From: Dyella_B humi
Lineage (GTDB): Bacteria > Pseudomonadota > Gammaproteobacteria > Xanthomonadales > Rhodanobacteraceae
Length of the DNA: 64,000 nucleotides
Direction of reading: 5' to 3'
NCBI RefSeq assembly: GCF_044904605.1
Contig: NZ_JADIKI010000022.1
Location: 372,001 to 436,000, forward strand
Of the stretch, positions 41,212 through 50,115 are shown one piece after another. Below the pieces are notes generated by a model. The model was not told the origin of the DNA. It worked only from the letters and a program-made list of their open reading frames with translations, and searched no databases. The stretch's first letter is position 1. Every line of letters begins with the position of its first letter. A program made the translations under genes and the position numbers.

Positions 41212-41852
41212 AACCCGTGCGCACGTTGCTTATATCAGCCCTGTTTCTGCTCGTTCTGATGGCCGTGTTTGTGTGGCTGTACCCACACATGCCGGCACGT
41301 GTCCCTACACACTGGAATGCGCAGGGCCGGATCAATGGTTACATGTCGCCGCTTGGAGCTGTGGCCACGCCGATGATCGCGATAGCGGTGCTTGCTGTGC
41401 TTACCCTTCTGTTGCCAGTCATTTCACCGCGTGGTTACGACATCAAGTCATTTGTTTCGGTATACGTCCTTATCATGCTCGCCGTGCAGGCATACGTGCT
41501 CGTTTCGGCGTTGGGGGTGCTGCTGAATGCGGCCGGTCATCCTGTACAGATGCCGCTGGTCTGCGCGCTTGCCACAGGCGTGTTGTTCATGGTCATGGGC
41601 AACTACATGGGCAAATTGCGCAAGAATTTCTTCATCGGCATCCGCACGCCGTGGACGCTTGCCAGCGATGCGGTATGGGAGCGCACGCATCGCATGAGTG
41701 GGTGGCTTTTCATGCTGGCGGGAATGGCCATCATGGCAATTGCTCTTACAAGCGCGCCGGTCACTTGGCTACTAGGGATTGCTTTGAGCGCCGTACTGAT
41801 CCCGGTCGTGTACTCATATGTCGCCTATCGGCGCGTGGAAGCACGCGACTAA
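41208..41852 (+). CDS. SdpI/DUF1648-family membrane protein
   Basis: A 214-residue protein with about six membrane helices. The N-terminal DUF1648 segment contains MPARVPTHWNAQGRINGYM, and the C-terminal SdpI domain contains GNYMGKLRKNFFIGIRTPWTLASDAVWERTHR. In Bacillus SdpI gives immunity to the SdpC toxin and sequesters SdpR at the membrane. Here only the regulator-immunity pair is present, without an sdpC-like toxin, as is common in proteobacteria where the role is unknown. Confidence 0.9.
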   Translation: MKPVRTLLISALFLLVLMAVFVWLYPHMPARVPTHWNAQGRINGYMSPLGAVATPMIAIAVLAVLTLLLPVISPRGYDIKSFVSVYVLIMLAVQAYVLVSALGVLLNAAGHPVQMPLVCALATGVLFMVMGNYMGKLRKNFFIGIRTPWTLASDAVWERTHRMSGWLFMLAGMAIMAIALTSAPVTWLLGIALSAVLIPVVYSYVAYRRVEARD

Positions 41853-41915
41853 GCCAGGAGGACGCACGTCATGTCGATTTGGACTGCCGCTCCCTGAGAA
41901 ACCAGGCGGGTCTGG

Positions 41916-41921
41916 TATAGT
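41916..41921 (+). promoter_or_regulatory. Extended -10 promoter of ffh
   Basis: TGG-TATAGT (TG motif one base before TATAGT) ends 33 bp upstream of the ffh ATG. No good -35 is visible, which fits an extended -10 promoter. Confidence 0.45.
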
Positions 41922-41953
41922 TGTCAGCCCATTGCTTTACCTATCAGCCCCTT

Positions 41954-43336
41954 ATGTTCGAATCGCTTAGTCAACGCCTTTCCACCACCGTCAACCGCCT
42001 GCGCGGCCGTGGTCGATTGACGGAGGAAAATATCCGCGAATCGCTGCGTGAGGTGCGTATCGCCCTGTTGGAAGCCGACGTGGCGCTGCCGGTGGTGCAG
42101 GCGTTGATCGAGCGCGTGAAAGTGCGCGCGGTTGGCCAGGAAGTGCTCAAGAGTCTGTCGCCGGGTCAGGCGCTGGTTAAGGTGGTCAGCGACGAGCTGA
42201 CCACGGTGATGGGCACAGCCAATGCCGAATTGAACCTCGCCCAGCAACCGCCGGCCGTGGTGCTGATGGCGGGTCTGCAGGGCGCCGGTAAAACCACTAC
42301 CGTAGCCAAGCTGGCGCGCTTCCTTACTGAGCGCAAGAAAAAGCGCGTGATGGTTGTGAGCTGCGACGTATATCGTCCGGCCGCCATCGAGCAGTTGCGC
42401 ACACTGGCCGAGCAGGTGGGCGTGCGGTTCTTCCCATCGGAAGGAAACCAGGATCCGGTCGACATCGCCAAAGCTGCGATCATCGCGGCGCGCAAGGAAG
42501 TGATTGACGTGCTGCTGGTGGATACCGCCGGCCGCCTGCACGTCGACGAAGCGATGATGGCCGAGATCAAGGCGCTGCACGCCGCAATCACGCCGATCGA
42601 AACCCTGTTCGTGGTCGACTCGATGACCGGCCAGGACGCCGCCAACACCGCCAAGGCCTTCGCGGAGGCGCTGCCGCTCACCGGAGTGGTGCTCACCAAG
42701 ACCGATGGCGATGCCCGCGGCGGCGCGGCGCTCTCCGTACGTTACGTCACCGGCCGGCCGATCAAGTTCCTCGGCGCTGGTGAGAAGACCGACGCGCTCG
42801 AGCCGTTCTACCCGGATCGTATCGCGCAGCGCATCCTCGGCATGGGCGACGTGCTGTCGCTGGTCGAGGAAGTGGAGCGCAAGGTCGATCAGGAAAAAGC
42901 GCAGAAGCTCGCCACCAAGGTGATGAAGGGCAAGCGCTTCGATCTCAACGACATGCGCGACCAGCTCGAGCAAATGAACAACATGGGCGGCTTGGCCGGC
43001 CTGATGGACAAGCTACCCGGCGTTTCCTCGCTGCCCGAGAACGTGAAGTCCAAGGTCAACGATGGCGAGATCAAACGCATGATCGCCATCATCGGTTCCA
43101 TGACCAAGAAGGAACGCCGTCATCCTGACCTGCTGAACGGTTCCCGCCGTGCACGCGTGGCGCGTGGCTCCGGTACCCAGCCGGCGGACGTCAATCGCCT
43201 GCTGAAGCAGTACATGCAGATGGAAAAAATGATGTCCAAGCTCTCCAAAGGTGGCTCCAAGGGCCTGCTGCGGCAGATGCGAGGCGCCATGAAGGGGATG
43301 GGCGGCATGGGTGGCGGCTTCCCCCCGATGCGCTAA
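41954..43336 (+). CDS. ffh: Signal recognition particle protein Ffh
   Basis: A 460-residue SRP54 GTPase. The N domain (1-about 85) starts MFESLSQRLSTTVNRLRGRGRLTEENI. The G domain has GLQGAGKTTT, DTAGRL and TKTDGDARGG. The C-terminal Met-rich M domain (about 300-460, MEKMMSKLSKGG..GLLRQMRGAMKGMGGMGGG) binds 4.5S RNA and signal sequences. With FtsY it targets membrane proteins to SecYEG. The start at 41954 is the family start. rpsP follows after 100 bp. Confidence 0.96.
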   Translation: MFESLSQRLSTTVNRLRGRGRLTEENIRESLREVRIALLEADVALPVVQALIERVKVRAVGQEVLKSLSPGQALVKVVSDELTTVMGTANAELNLAQQPPAVVLMAGLQGAGKTTTVAKLARFLTERKKKRVMVVSCDVYRPAAIEQLRTLAEQVGVRFFPSEGNQDPVDIAKAAIIAARKEVIDVLLVDTAGRLHVDEAMMAEIKALHAAITPIETLFVVDSMTGQDAANTAKAFAEALPLTGVVLTKTDGDARGGAALSVRYVTGRPIKFLGAGEKTDALEPFYPDRIAQRILGMGDVLSLVEEVERKVDQEKAQKLATKVMKGKRFDLNDMRDQLEQMNNMGGLAGLMDKLPGVSSLPENVKSKVNDGEIKRMIAIIGSMTKKERRHPDLLNGSRRARVARGSGTQPADVNRLLKQYMQMEKMMSKLSKGGSKGLLRQMRGAMKGMGGMGGGFPPMR

Positions 43337-43436
43337 CCCCTTCCTTTTTCCACCAATTTCATTAAAATGTCGCGTTTACCGCGTCCGGTCTAGGACGTGC
43401 TTGCCGGACACGTCGGCAACTCTGGAGTTTTTTACT

Positions 43437-43688
43437 ATGGTCAAGATTCGTCTTTCGCGCGGCGGCGCCAAGGGCCGTCCGTTCTACCACGTCGTTGTGA
43501 CCGATTCGCGCAGCGCGCGTGACGGCCGCAGCATTGAAAACGTAGGTTTCTACAACCCGGTGGCTTCCGGCAAGGACAAGCGCCTTGAGCTGAACGTGGC
43601 CCGCGTGCAGGAGTGGGTGGCCAAGGGCGCTCAGCTGAGCGACAAGGTCGCCTCGCTGGTGAAGGAAGCCGCCAAGCAGGCTGCTTGA
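43437..43688 (+). CDS. rpsP: 30S ribosomal protein S16
   Basis: An 83-residue S16 beginning MVKIRLSRGGAKGRPFYHVVVTDSR, the family start, with CTGGAG about 15 bp upstream. It is the first gene of the conserved rpsP-rimM-trmD-rplS operon, and rimM starts 2 bp after its stop. S16 binds 16S rRNA early in 30S assembly, a process to which RimM in the same operon contributes. Confidence 0.97.
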   Translation: MVKIRLSRGGAKGRPFYHVVVTDSRSARDGRSIENVGFYNPVASGKDKRLELNVARVQEWVAKGAQLSDKVASLVKEAAKQAA

Positions 43689-43690
43689 GC

Positions 43691-44206
43691 ATGATCGCAG
43701 CCGGTCGGCGCGTCCTAGTTGGACGCATCGTCGGGTTGTACGGCGTGCAGGGCTGGATCAAGGTGGAATCCTGGACCGAGCCACGCACGCAGATCTTCAA
43801 GTACCAGCCCTGGCAGCTCTCAGCGGCGCCGGGCCAGGAAATGGAGATCAAAAGTGTCAATGGTCGACCCCAGGGCAAAGGGCTCATCGCCAAATTGCCC
43901 GGGGTAGACGATCGGGATGGCGCCGCGGCGCTGGTAGGGCAGGATATCTACGTTGCCCGCGAGCTACTGCCGCCACCCGGCAAGGATGAGTACTACTGGG
44001 TCGATCTCGAAGGTCTCGAGGTCGTCACCACCGAAGGCGTAGCGTTGGGACGCGTGAGTCATGTGTTCGCGACCGGCGCTAACGACGTGGTGGTAGTAAG
44101 GGATGGCGAGCGCGAGCGGCTGGTTCCTTTCGTCCAGGGTGTTTACGTGCGTTCGGTGGATCTTTCCGGCGGGCGCATGGTGGTGGACTGGGATCCTGAA
44201 TTCTGA
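43691..44206 (+). CDS. rimM: Ribosome maturation factor RimM
   Basis: A 171-residue protein with the N-terminal RimM barrel (VLVGRIVGLYGVQGWIKVESWTEP) and the C-terminal PRC barrel (YYWVDLEGLEVVTTEGVALGRV). It binds S19 and helps form the 30S head. The start at 43691 follows the rpsP stop by 2 bp, which suggests translational coupling. Length and order match the family. Confidence 0.96.
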   Translation: MIAAGRRVLVGRIVGLYGVQGWIKVESWTEPRTQIFKYQPWQLSAAPGQEMEIKSVNGRPQGKGLIAKLPGVDDRDGAAALVGQDIYVARELLPPPGKDEYYWVDLEGLEVVTTEGVALGRVSHVFATGANDVVVVRDGERERLVPFVQGVYVRSVDLSGGRMVVDWDPEF

Positions 44207-44226
44207 GAAGCGGGATTGAGGATCCG

Positions 44227-45012
44227 ATGCGCATCGATGTCGTCACGCTGTTTCCGGACTTCATGCGCCAGTGCGCCGCCGTCGGTGTGGTAGGACGCGC
44301 GCAGCAACGCGAGCTGCTGCAGGTGCAAACCTGGAACCCGCGCGATTACGCCACCGACAATTACCGTACCGTGGATGGCCGTACCTGCGGCGGTGGTCCC
44401 GGCATGGTGATGCTGATCGAGCCTTTGCGCAAAACCCTTGAGGCGATGCGCGAAGCGGCACCGAAACCGGTGCATCTGATTTACCTCAGTCCGCAAGGAG
44501 CGCGGCTGACGCAAGGCAGGGTGGAAGCGCTGGCCGAGATGCCGCGCATCGCTCTACTTTGCGGACGTTACGAAGGTGTGGACGAGCGTCTATTGGCGCA
44601 TGAGGTCGACGAGGAGCTGTCCATCGGCGATTATGTGCTGTCAGGCGGTGAGCTGGGTGCCGCGGTGATCATCGACGCGGTGGGCCGCTTGCAGGAAGGC
44701 GCGTTGAATGACGCGCAATCGGCCGAGCAGGATTCGTTCTCGAACGGTCTGCTCGATTGTCCGCACTACGCAAAACCGGTGCACGATGCACTGGGCGACG
44801 TACCGGAGGTGCTGCTTTCCGGCGATCATGCGGCCATTCGCCGCTGGCGTCTGAAGCAATCGCTGGGACGAACGTGGTTGAGGCGTCCCGATTTATTGGC
44901 GCAGCGCGCGCTGGATAAGGAATCCCGTGCGCTGTTGGATGAATTCCGCCGTGAGCATGCGCAAGCCAAGCCACGGCAAAACGATGCGGCCGATGAAGAC
45001 CGCAATCATTGA
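44227..45012 (+). CDS. trmD: tRNA (guanine-N1)-methyltransferase TrmD
   Basis: A 261-residue SPOUT methyltransferase that makes m1G37 in tRNAs with a GNN-type anticodon neighbour, preventing +1 frameshifts. The trefoil-knot motifs are LLCGRYEGVDERLL and SIGDYVLSGGELGA, with the catalytic Asp in DCPHYAKP. GAGGAT precedes the ATG. It is in its normal place between rimM (20 bp) and rplS (18 bp). Confidence 0.97.
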   Translation: MRIDVVTLFPDFMRQCAAVGVVGRAQQRELLQVQTWNPRDYATDNYRTVDGRTCGGGPGMVMLIEPLRKTLEAMREAAPKPVHLIYLSPQGARLTQGRVEALAEMPRIALLCGRYEGVDERLLAHEVDEELSIGDYVLSGGELGAAVIIDAVGRLQEGALNDAQSAEQDSFSNGLLDCPHYAKPVHDALGDVPEVLLSGDHAAIRRWRLKQSLGRTWLRRPDLLAQRALDKESRALLDEFRREHAQAKPRQNDAADEDRNH

Positions 45013-45030
45013 ACAAAGACAGGTGTTGTC

Positions 45031-45399
45031 ATGAACAAGATCATCGAACAGTTCGAAGCCGAGCAGATCACCCGCCAGCTGCCGGAGTTCGGCCCTGGCG
45101 ACACCGTAGTGGTCAACGTCAAGGTGAAGGAAGGCAATCGCGAGCGCGTGCAGGCGTTTGAGGGCGTGGTTATTGCCAAGCGCAGCCGCGGCCTGCATTC
45201 GGCCTTCACCGTCCGCAAGATCTCGCACGGCACCGGCGTGGAACGCGTGTTCCAGGCGCACAGCCCGAGCATCGAATCGGTGCAGGTGAAGCGTAGGGGC
45301 AAAGTGCGCGGCGCCAAGCTGTACTACCTGCGCAACCTGGAAGGCAAGGCAGCGCGCATCAAGGAAGACATCGGCGCTTCCATTTCCTCTGCCGAGTAA
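45031..45399 (+). CDS. rplS: 50S ribosomal protein L19
   Basis: A 122-residue L19 with the family start NKIIEQFEAEQ and the GDTVVVNVKVKEGNRERVQAFEGVVIAKRSRG core. It lies at the 30S-50S interface. It is the last gene of the rpsP operon and is followed by a strong terminator. Confidence 0.97.
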   Translation: MNKIIEQFEAEQITRQLPEFGPGDTVVVNVKVKEGNRERVQAFEGVVIAKRSRGLHSAFTVRKISHGTGVERVFQAHSPSIESVQVKRRGKVRGAKLYYLRNLEGKAARIKEDIGASISSAE

Positions 45400-45421
45400 T
45401 CCGTTTCGCCATGATTCGTAC

Positions 45422-45453
45422 AAAAGCCCCGTGGAGCTATCCGCGGGGCTTTT
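45422..45453 (+). terminator. Intrinsic terminator of the rpsP-rplS operon
   Basis: AAAAGCCCCG (45422-45431) and CGGGGCTTTT (45444-45453), 12-nt loop. The A-rich 5' side and T-rich 3' side could serve both strands. Confidence 0.85.
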
Positions 45454-45471
45454 GCATTTCCGCGTTCTGAC

Positions 45472-46080
45472 ATGGCCATGATCCGGAAATCACAACCGGC
45501 CGAACCGCACGGTGTCGCCGGGGCGGTACTCGGGTGGCTGATGCTGGCGCTCAATCGCGGTGACAACGAGCGCGCGCTACAACTGCTCGACGTTCATCCG
45601 GATGATCACATCCTGGAGGTTGGCTGTGGTCCTGGGCAATTGATCGAACTGCTGGAGGATCGCGTGCACCAGGGATACGTGGCTGGGATCGATCTGTCCG
45701 AAGTGATGGTGCAGCAAGCGCAGCGACTCAATGCGCGCCATATCGCGACTCGACTTGTCGAGGTGAGCCAAGGAACGGTTTCACAGCTTCCGTTCGAAGC
45801 GGAAATGTTCGACAAGATTGTGTCGGTGCACAGCTTTCAGTTCTGGCCCGCTCCGCATCACGATCTGCAGGAAGTGAAGCGTGTGCTTCGACCGGGAGGT
45901 GTACTCGTTCTCGTTCTTCGCCGTCTCCGACGTAGCAATAAGGCAGCCGCCGAGGTGAACGGCATTGCGAAGGCCTACCCCAACAACGATCTCCATGCGC
46001 TCAAGGCTGCACTGTATGCGGCCGGTTTCGCGCAAGTCGACATAGTTGGTGACAAGGACGTGATCGCTATCCGTCCCTGA
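45472..46080 (+). CDS. Class I SAM-dependent methyltransferase
   Basis: A 202-residue methyltransferase with motif I ILEVGCGPGQLIELL (about 47-61), an acidic post-I residue in GIDLSE, and the EVKRVLRPGGVLVLVLRR post-motif block. It resembles methyltransferase-11/UbiE-like enzymes; the substrate is not predictable. It has its own short gap after the rplS terminator and is convergent with fimX, with 12 bp between the stop codons. Confidence 0.82.
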   Translation: MAMIRKSQPAEPHGVAGAVLGWLMLALNRGDNERALQLLDVHPDDHILEVGCGPGQLIELLEDRVHQGYVAGIDLSEVMVQQAQRLNARHIATRLVEVSQGTVSQLPFEAEMFDKIVSVHSFQFWPAPHHDLQEVKRVLRPGGVLVLVLRRLRRSNKAAAEVNGIAKAYPNNDLHALKAALYAAGFAQVDIVGDKDVIAIRP

Positions 46081-46092
46081 TCCCTTAGGCGT

Positions 46093-48147
46093 TCACCCGT
46101 TCACAGCCAACGGCTGTGGCTCCTGCAGGAAGTTGCCTTGCACGAAATCCACGCCGCAGGCGAACAGCAGCGAAGTGCTGGCGGCGTCTTCTACCCACTC
46201 GGCTATGGTCAGGCGCTTCATCTCATGCGCCTGCTGGCAGATCTCGGTGATTTTCTTCTGGTTTTCCGGATGTTGTGGCAGTTCGGCCATGAAGCTGCGG
46301 TCTATCTTCAGGTAATCCGCGTGGATGTGGTTGAGCAACTGGAAGGAATTGAGGCCGGAGCCGAACTGCTCCAGCGCGAAATAGCCGCCAAGCTTTTTCC
46401 ATCCGGTGATGAACTCCTGCGCCGGACGCAGCATCGTCACCACCTTGCTTTCGGTCATTTCCAGCACGAGACGGCCGTGCTTGAGGCTAGCCTGCTTCAG
46501 CGTGCGGTCCAGCCACGGCAGCAGGTTCGCCTGTTGCTGCATGGAGTCGGGCGTTAGCTTCACGAAGAATGTGGTGGGCACGCCCAGCCGGTCGCGCGCC
46601 TTCAGCGCGGTGATCGCCTGGCTGAGCACCCAGCGATCGATCTCTGCGTTGAGGCCGTGCTTTTCGGCGATCGGCATGAAGAAGCCCGGTGAGACTTCGC
46701 CTTGCGGACCGTTCATGCGCAGCAGGATTTCCGAATAGTCGCCCTCGGCGTCCTGCAGGCTGATGCTCTGCTGGTGGTACAGCATGAACTCGTTCTGCGT
46801 GAGTGCGCGGCGCAACAGGCTTAGCCAGTTGCGTTCGCGCTCGGCATCGGCTTTCTCGCGTGCGGCCGGGTCGTGCAATTCGTTGCGGTTACCGCCCTGG
46901 CCTTGCGCGCTGCGCAGCGCCTGGCCGGCCTGGTTCAGCAGCATGTCGGTGTTGGCGTTTTTCTCGCCCAACAGGCTGCCGCCGATGCTGACGGTGAGCG
47001 TGATCGACTGCGAACCGAGGTCGAAGATTTCGCTGGAGATGGCCTTGTGCAGGCCATCGATCCAGGCGCGGATCGCGTCGTCGGTGTCCGTGTGCAGAAT
47101 CACGCCGATAGTGTGTTCGGCGAGCAGGCCGGCGATGTCCTCCTGACCGAGCTGCGTGTTGACGCGATGCGCAAAAGCTGCAAGCAACTCGTCGGCCTTG
47201 CCCAGGCCGACGTTGTTGACGATCGGCGCCCAGTTGTCCGGTTCGATCAGCAGCAAGGTCTGGCCCTTGCGGCCTTCGCTGGCGGCGGCGACGGCGTTGT
47301 CGATGCACTCCAAAGTACGGGCGCGATTGAAGAGCCCGGTAACCGTGTCGCGCTGCAGCTGTTCCACCAGGAACGGATCGATCTGCTGGCGACGGAACAC
47401 GATCTGCAAGCACGGCTCGCCTTCGAAAGTGGCGTGGGCGAATTCGGCTGTGGCTGGAAAGGTGCTGCTATCGGCGCGGCGCGCGTGCAGTTCTAGACGG
47501 TGCTCGACCTTCTCGCCCTTGGACAGCGCACGCAGCAGGTTCTTGAAAGCTTCCGCGTCGGATGGGCCGATCAGGTCCAGCACCGGCAGGCAGAGCAGAT
47601 CGTCGTAATCGGTATAGCCGAACGTATCCAGGTAGGAGCGATTGGCACGCACGTGCATGCCTTCGTGCACGTAGGCGATCGGATCGTTCGAGGAATCCAG
47701 CAGGGCGTCGCAACGGCGCTCCGACTCGCGCAGGGCCGCTTCCAGCCGTCGCACTTGGCGGCGCGCGTTGAGCGCATCGAACTCGCGCCGGATCACCGTG
47801 ATGAGCTGCTTGGGCTGGCTGCGCGCGCCAACGCCGTGCACGCCCTCCTGGAACATGTCAGCCACGCTTTGCTCGTCGACCTTGGGCACGCAGGCGACCA
47901 GAGCGATATCGCGCGAACTGGCTTCGATCTGTTGCGCCACGCTGCGCAAGGGCAGGCCGCTGACGGAGGGGTTGTACAGCACCAGGTCGGGGCCGAGTTC
48001 TTCGAGCGCTGCGTGGATCTGTTCGAGCGTGGTCGCCCGTGCGGGGCGCACGGCGGTGCCAGCGTTACGCAACAAGGTAATGATCTGTTCCGCGTCCTCC
48101 ACCGAGTTTTCGACGAAGAGGATCTTGATGACGGAGTCTGTCTTCAT
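46093..48147 (-). CDS. fimX: FimX-like degenerate REC-PAS-GGDEF-EAL protein
   Basis: A 684-residue c-di-GMP effector in the FimX layout. Domains: receiver (about 7-125; the phospho-acceptor position is N59), PAS (about 140-255), GGDEF (about 265-420; the GGDEF motif is replaced by AEHTIGV at 343-349) and EAL (about 440-678; EAL is EIL at 473-475, the DDFG-equivalent is EQFG, and KIDRSF is kept). All catalytic signatures are lost, so it should bind rather than make or cleave c-di-GMP. In Xanthomonas and Pseudomonas FimX links c-di-GMP to type IV pilus assembly through PilZ and PilB. No pil genes are adjacent. Confidence 0.8.
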   Translation of the reverse strand: MKTDSVIKILFVENSVEDAEQIITLLRNAGTAVRPARATTLEQIHAALEELGPDLVLYNPSVSGLPLRSVAQQIEASSRDIALVACVPKVDEQSVADMFQEGVHGVGARSQPKQLITVIRREFDALNARRQVRRLEAALRESERRCDALLDSSNDPIAYVHEGMHVRANRSYLDTFGYTDYDDLLCLPVLDLIGPSDAEAFKNLLRALSKGEKVEHRLELHARRADSSTFPATAEFAHATFEGEPCLQIVFRRQQIDPFLVEQLQRDTVTGLFNRARTLECIDNAVAAASEGRKGQTLLLIEPDNWAPIVNNVGLGKADELLAAFAHRVNTQLGQEDIAGLLAEHTIGVILHTDTDDAIRAWIDGLHKAISSEIFDLGSQSITLTVSIGGSLLGEKNANTDMLLNQAGQALRSAQGQGGNRNELHDPAAREKADAERERNWLSLLRRALTQNEFMLYHQQSISLQDAEGDYSEILLRMNGPQGEVSPGFFMPIAEKHGLNAEIDRWVLSQAITALKARDRLGVPTTFFVKLTPDSMQQQANLLPWLDRTLKQASLKHGRLVLEMTESKVVTMLRPAQEFITGWKKLGGYFALEQFGSGLNSFQLLNHIHADYLKIDRSFMAELPQHPENQKKITEICQQAHEMKRLTIAEWVEDAASTSLLFACGVDFVQGNFLQEPQPLAVNG

Positions 48148-48345
48148 GGGCGCGTCGTGCTTTCCTTCGATAGGGCTGCTGGCGCGGAAGGCGTCCGAGG
48201 CTAGCCGGCACTGAAATAACGTTTTAACGGATTCCCTTCAGACCCGCCAGCGTCAATGCATCCATTGGTGACGAAGCGCATGGGCAGATCAGCGCTCGGC
48301 GGCGGCCGGGTACGACAAGACGGCCGGATGGCCTGCGCAGACAAC

Positions 48346-49365
48346 TCAAAGCGGCCGCTTGGACGGGTCGCCGCCGACCTCGCGCACCAGCTTGGGTACC
48401 AGGTAACCCGGCAGGCGGCCGCGCAAGCGTTCGATCAGCGACTGAGCCTGGACATCGGTCACCTCGAAATGCGCCGCGCCCTGCACCCGATCGAGCTGAT
48501 GCAGGTAATACGGCAGCACTCCCGCGGCGAACATGCGCTCCGACAATGCTGCCAGTATATCGGCATCATCGTTGATTCCCTTTAGCAGCACGGACTGGTT
48601 GAGCAGCGTGGCACCTGCCTCACGCAGACGTGCGCAGGCCATATCCACGCTATCGTCGAACTCGTTGGCGTGATTGACGTGAAGCACTACCACCTTCTGC
48701 AGCGGCAGCGCCTTGAGCCATGTCACGAACGGTCCGTCGATGCGCTCAGGAAGCACCACCGGCAAGCGGGTGTGGATGCGCAGCCGGGTGACGTGAGGAA
48801 TATCCGCCAGGCCGTGGCTGAGTTCTTCCAGCTTGCCGGTGGCCAGGGCTAGCGGATCGCCGCCGGACAGGATGAGCTCATTGATAGAGCTGTCCTGACG
48901 GATGTGGTCCAGCGCCTGACGCCATTGGCCGGCCGCCGCCATCTCTTCACCATAGGGGAAATGTCGGCGGAAGCAGTAGCGGCAGTTCACCGCGCAGCTG
49001 CCGCTGGCGATCAGCAGGGCACGCCCTTGGTATTTGTGCAGCACGCCTTGAGCTTCGCGCGCCGCAAGATCACCCACGGCGTCTGTCACGAAGCCCGATA
49101 CCTGCTCCAGCTCGGCAAGCTGGGGCAGCACCTGCAGCAGCAGGGGATCGCATGCATCGCCCGCACGCATGCGCGTCGCAAAGCCGCGCGGCACACGTAG
49201 CGCGAAACCGGCGTCCGCGGCAGGCAGGCGCTCGGCAAGGTGGCTCAAGCCCAACAGTTCAAGCAACTCACGGCCATCGGTGATGGCATCGCGCCAAAGC
49301 TGCCGCCAGTCGGCCTGGGGCAGGGGCGAGTGTGTAATGCGGGCGCCGGGGCTTCCGGTTATCAT
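48346..49365 (-). CDS. epmB: EF-P beta-lysylation protein EpmB (lysine 2,3-aminomutase family)
   Basis: A 339-residue radical SAM/PLP enzyme. The 4Fe-4S motif CAVNCRYC uses C124, C128 and C131. The LILSGGDPLAL segment binds SAM, and the C-terminal GGDPSKRPL supplies the PLP lysine K336. The protein is shorter than catabolic KamA and has the EpmB end. It converts alpha-lysine to (R)-beta-lysine for EpmA to attach to EF-P. It is divergent from efp, whose modifiable lysine K34 is present; epmA is not in the window. Confidence 0.93.
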   Translation of the reverse strand: MITGSPGARITHSPLPQADWRQLWRDAITDGRELLELLGLSHLAERLPAADAGFALRVPRGFATRMRAGDACDPLLLQVLPQLAELEQVSGFVTDAVGDLAAREAQGVLHKYQGRALLIASGSCAVNCRYCFRRHFPYGEEMAAAGQWRQALDHIRQDSSINELILSGGDPLALATGKLEELSHGLADIPHVTRLRIHTRLPVVLPERIDGPFVTWLKALPLQKVVVLHVNHANEFDDSVDMACARLREAGATLLNQSVLLKGINDDADILAALSERMFAAGVLPYYLHQLDRVQGAAHFEVTDVQAQSLIERLRGRLPGYLVPKLVREVGGDPSKRPL

Positions 49366-49449
49366 AGGCGGCTCTATAGGGGCCTGGTGACCCTTGAACG
49401 ACTCATTTTAGCCGCTGATGGCAGCGGTTTCCTTATCGGAGTGAAGTAC

Positions 49450-50016
49450 ATGGCCAGTTATGGTCTCAACGACGTCAAGAATGGTTTGAAGATCATCGTC
49501 GACGGTGATCCGTGGATCATCACTGACGCGGAATTTATCAAGCCGGGCAAGGGCCAGGCCTTCACCCGCATCAAGCTTCGCAACCTGCTGAACGGCCGCA
49601 CCACGGAAAAGACACTCAAGTCCAGCGACTCGTATGAAGGCGCCGACGTGGTCGATACCGACATGCAGTACCTCTACAGCGACGGCGAGTTCTGGCACTT
49701 CATGCACCAGGAATCGTTCGAGCAGCACCAGGCCGACGCTACTGCCGTGGCCGATGCCTCCAAGTGGCTGAAGGGTGAGGAGGAGTGCCTGGTGACGCTG
49801 TGGAACGGCCGCCCGATCGCTGTGCAGCCGCCGAACTTCGTCGAACTGAAGATCGTGGAGACCGATCCGGGTGTTCGCGGCGACACCTCCGGCGGCGGCG
49901 GCAAGCCGGCCAAGCTGGAAACGGGTGCCGTGGTGCGCGTGCCGCTGTTCGTCGCGCAGGACGAAACCATCAAAGTCGATACCCGCTCGGGCGAATACGT
50001 CAGCCGTGTGAAGTAA
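49450..50016 (+). CDS. efp: Elongation factor P
   Basis: A 188-residue three-domain EF-P. The loop PGKGQAF carries K34, the residue beta-lysylated by EpmAB, which fits the divergent epmB. EF-P relieves ribosome stalling at polyproline; several Pro-rich proteins in this window (for example DksA and the TonB-domain protein) would be clients. GGAG lies about 10 bp upstream of the ATG. The 84-bp gap to epmB must hold both promoters. Confidence 0.97.
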   Translation: MASYGLNDVKNGLKIIVDGDPWIITDAEFIKPGKGQAFTRIKLRNLLNGRTTEKTLKSSDSYEGADVVDTDMQYLYSDGEFWHFMHQESFEQHQADATAVADASKWLKGEEECLVTLWNGRPIAVQPPNFVELKIVETDPGVRGDTSGGGGKPAKLETGAVVRVPLFVAQDETIKVDTRSGEYVSRVK

Positions 50017-50057
50017 CGCATCGGCCCGCGTCTTGGCGCGGCGACGAACGAGTCATC

Positions 50058-50092
50058 GGGGCGGGCATCGTAAGATGTGCCGCCCCGTCTTA
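50058..50092 (+). terminator. Terminator-like hairpin after efp
   Basis: GGGGCGG (50058-50064) and CCGCCCC (50080-50086) with an inner GCATC/GATG extension, followed by a short T-rich tail. Confidence 0.55.
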
Positions 50093-50115
50093 TATCCCCC
50101 AATAAAAAAACCATC

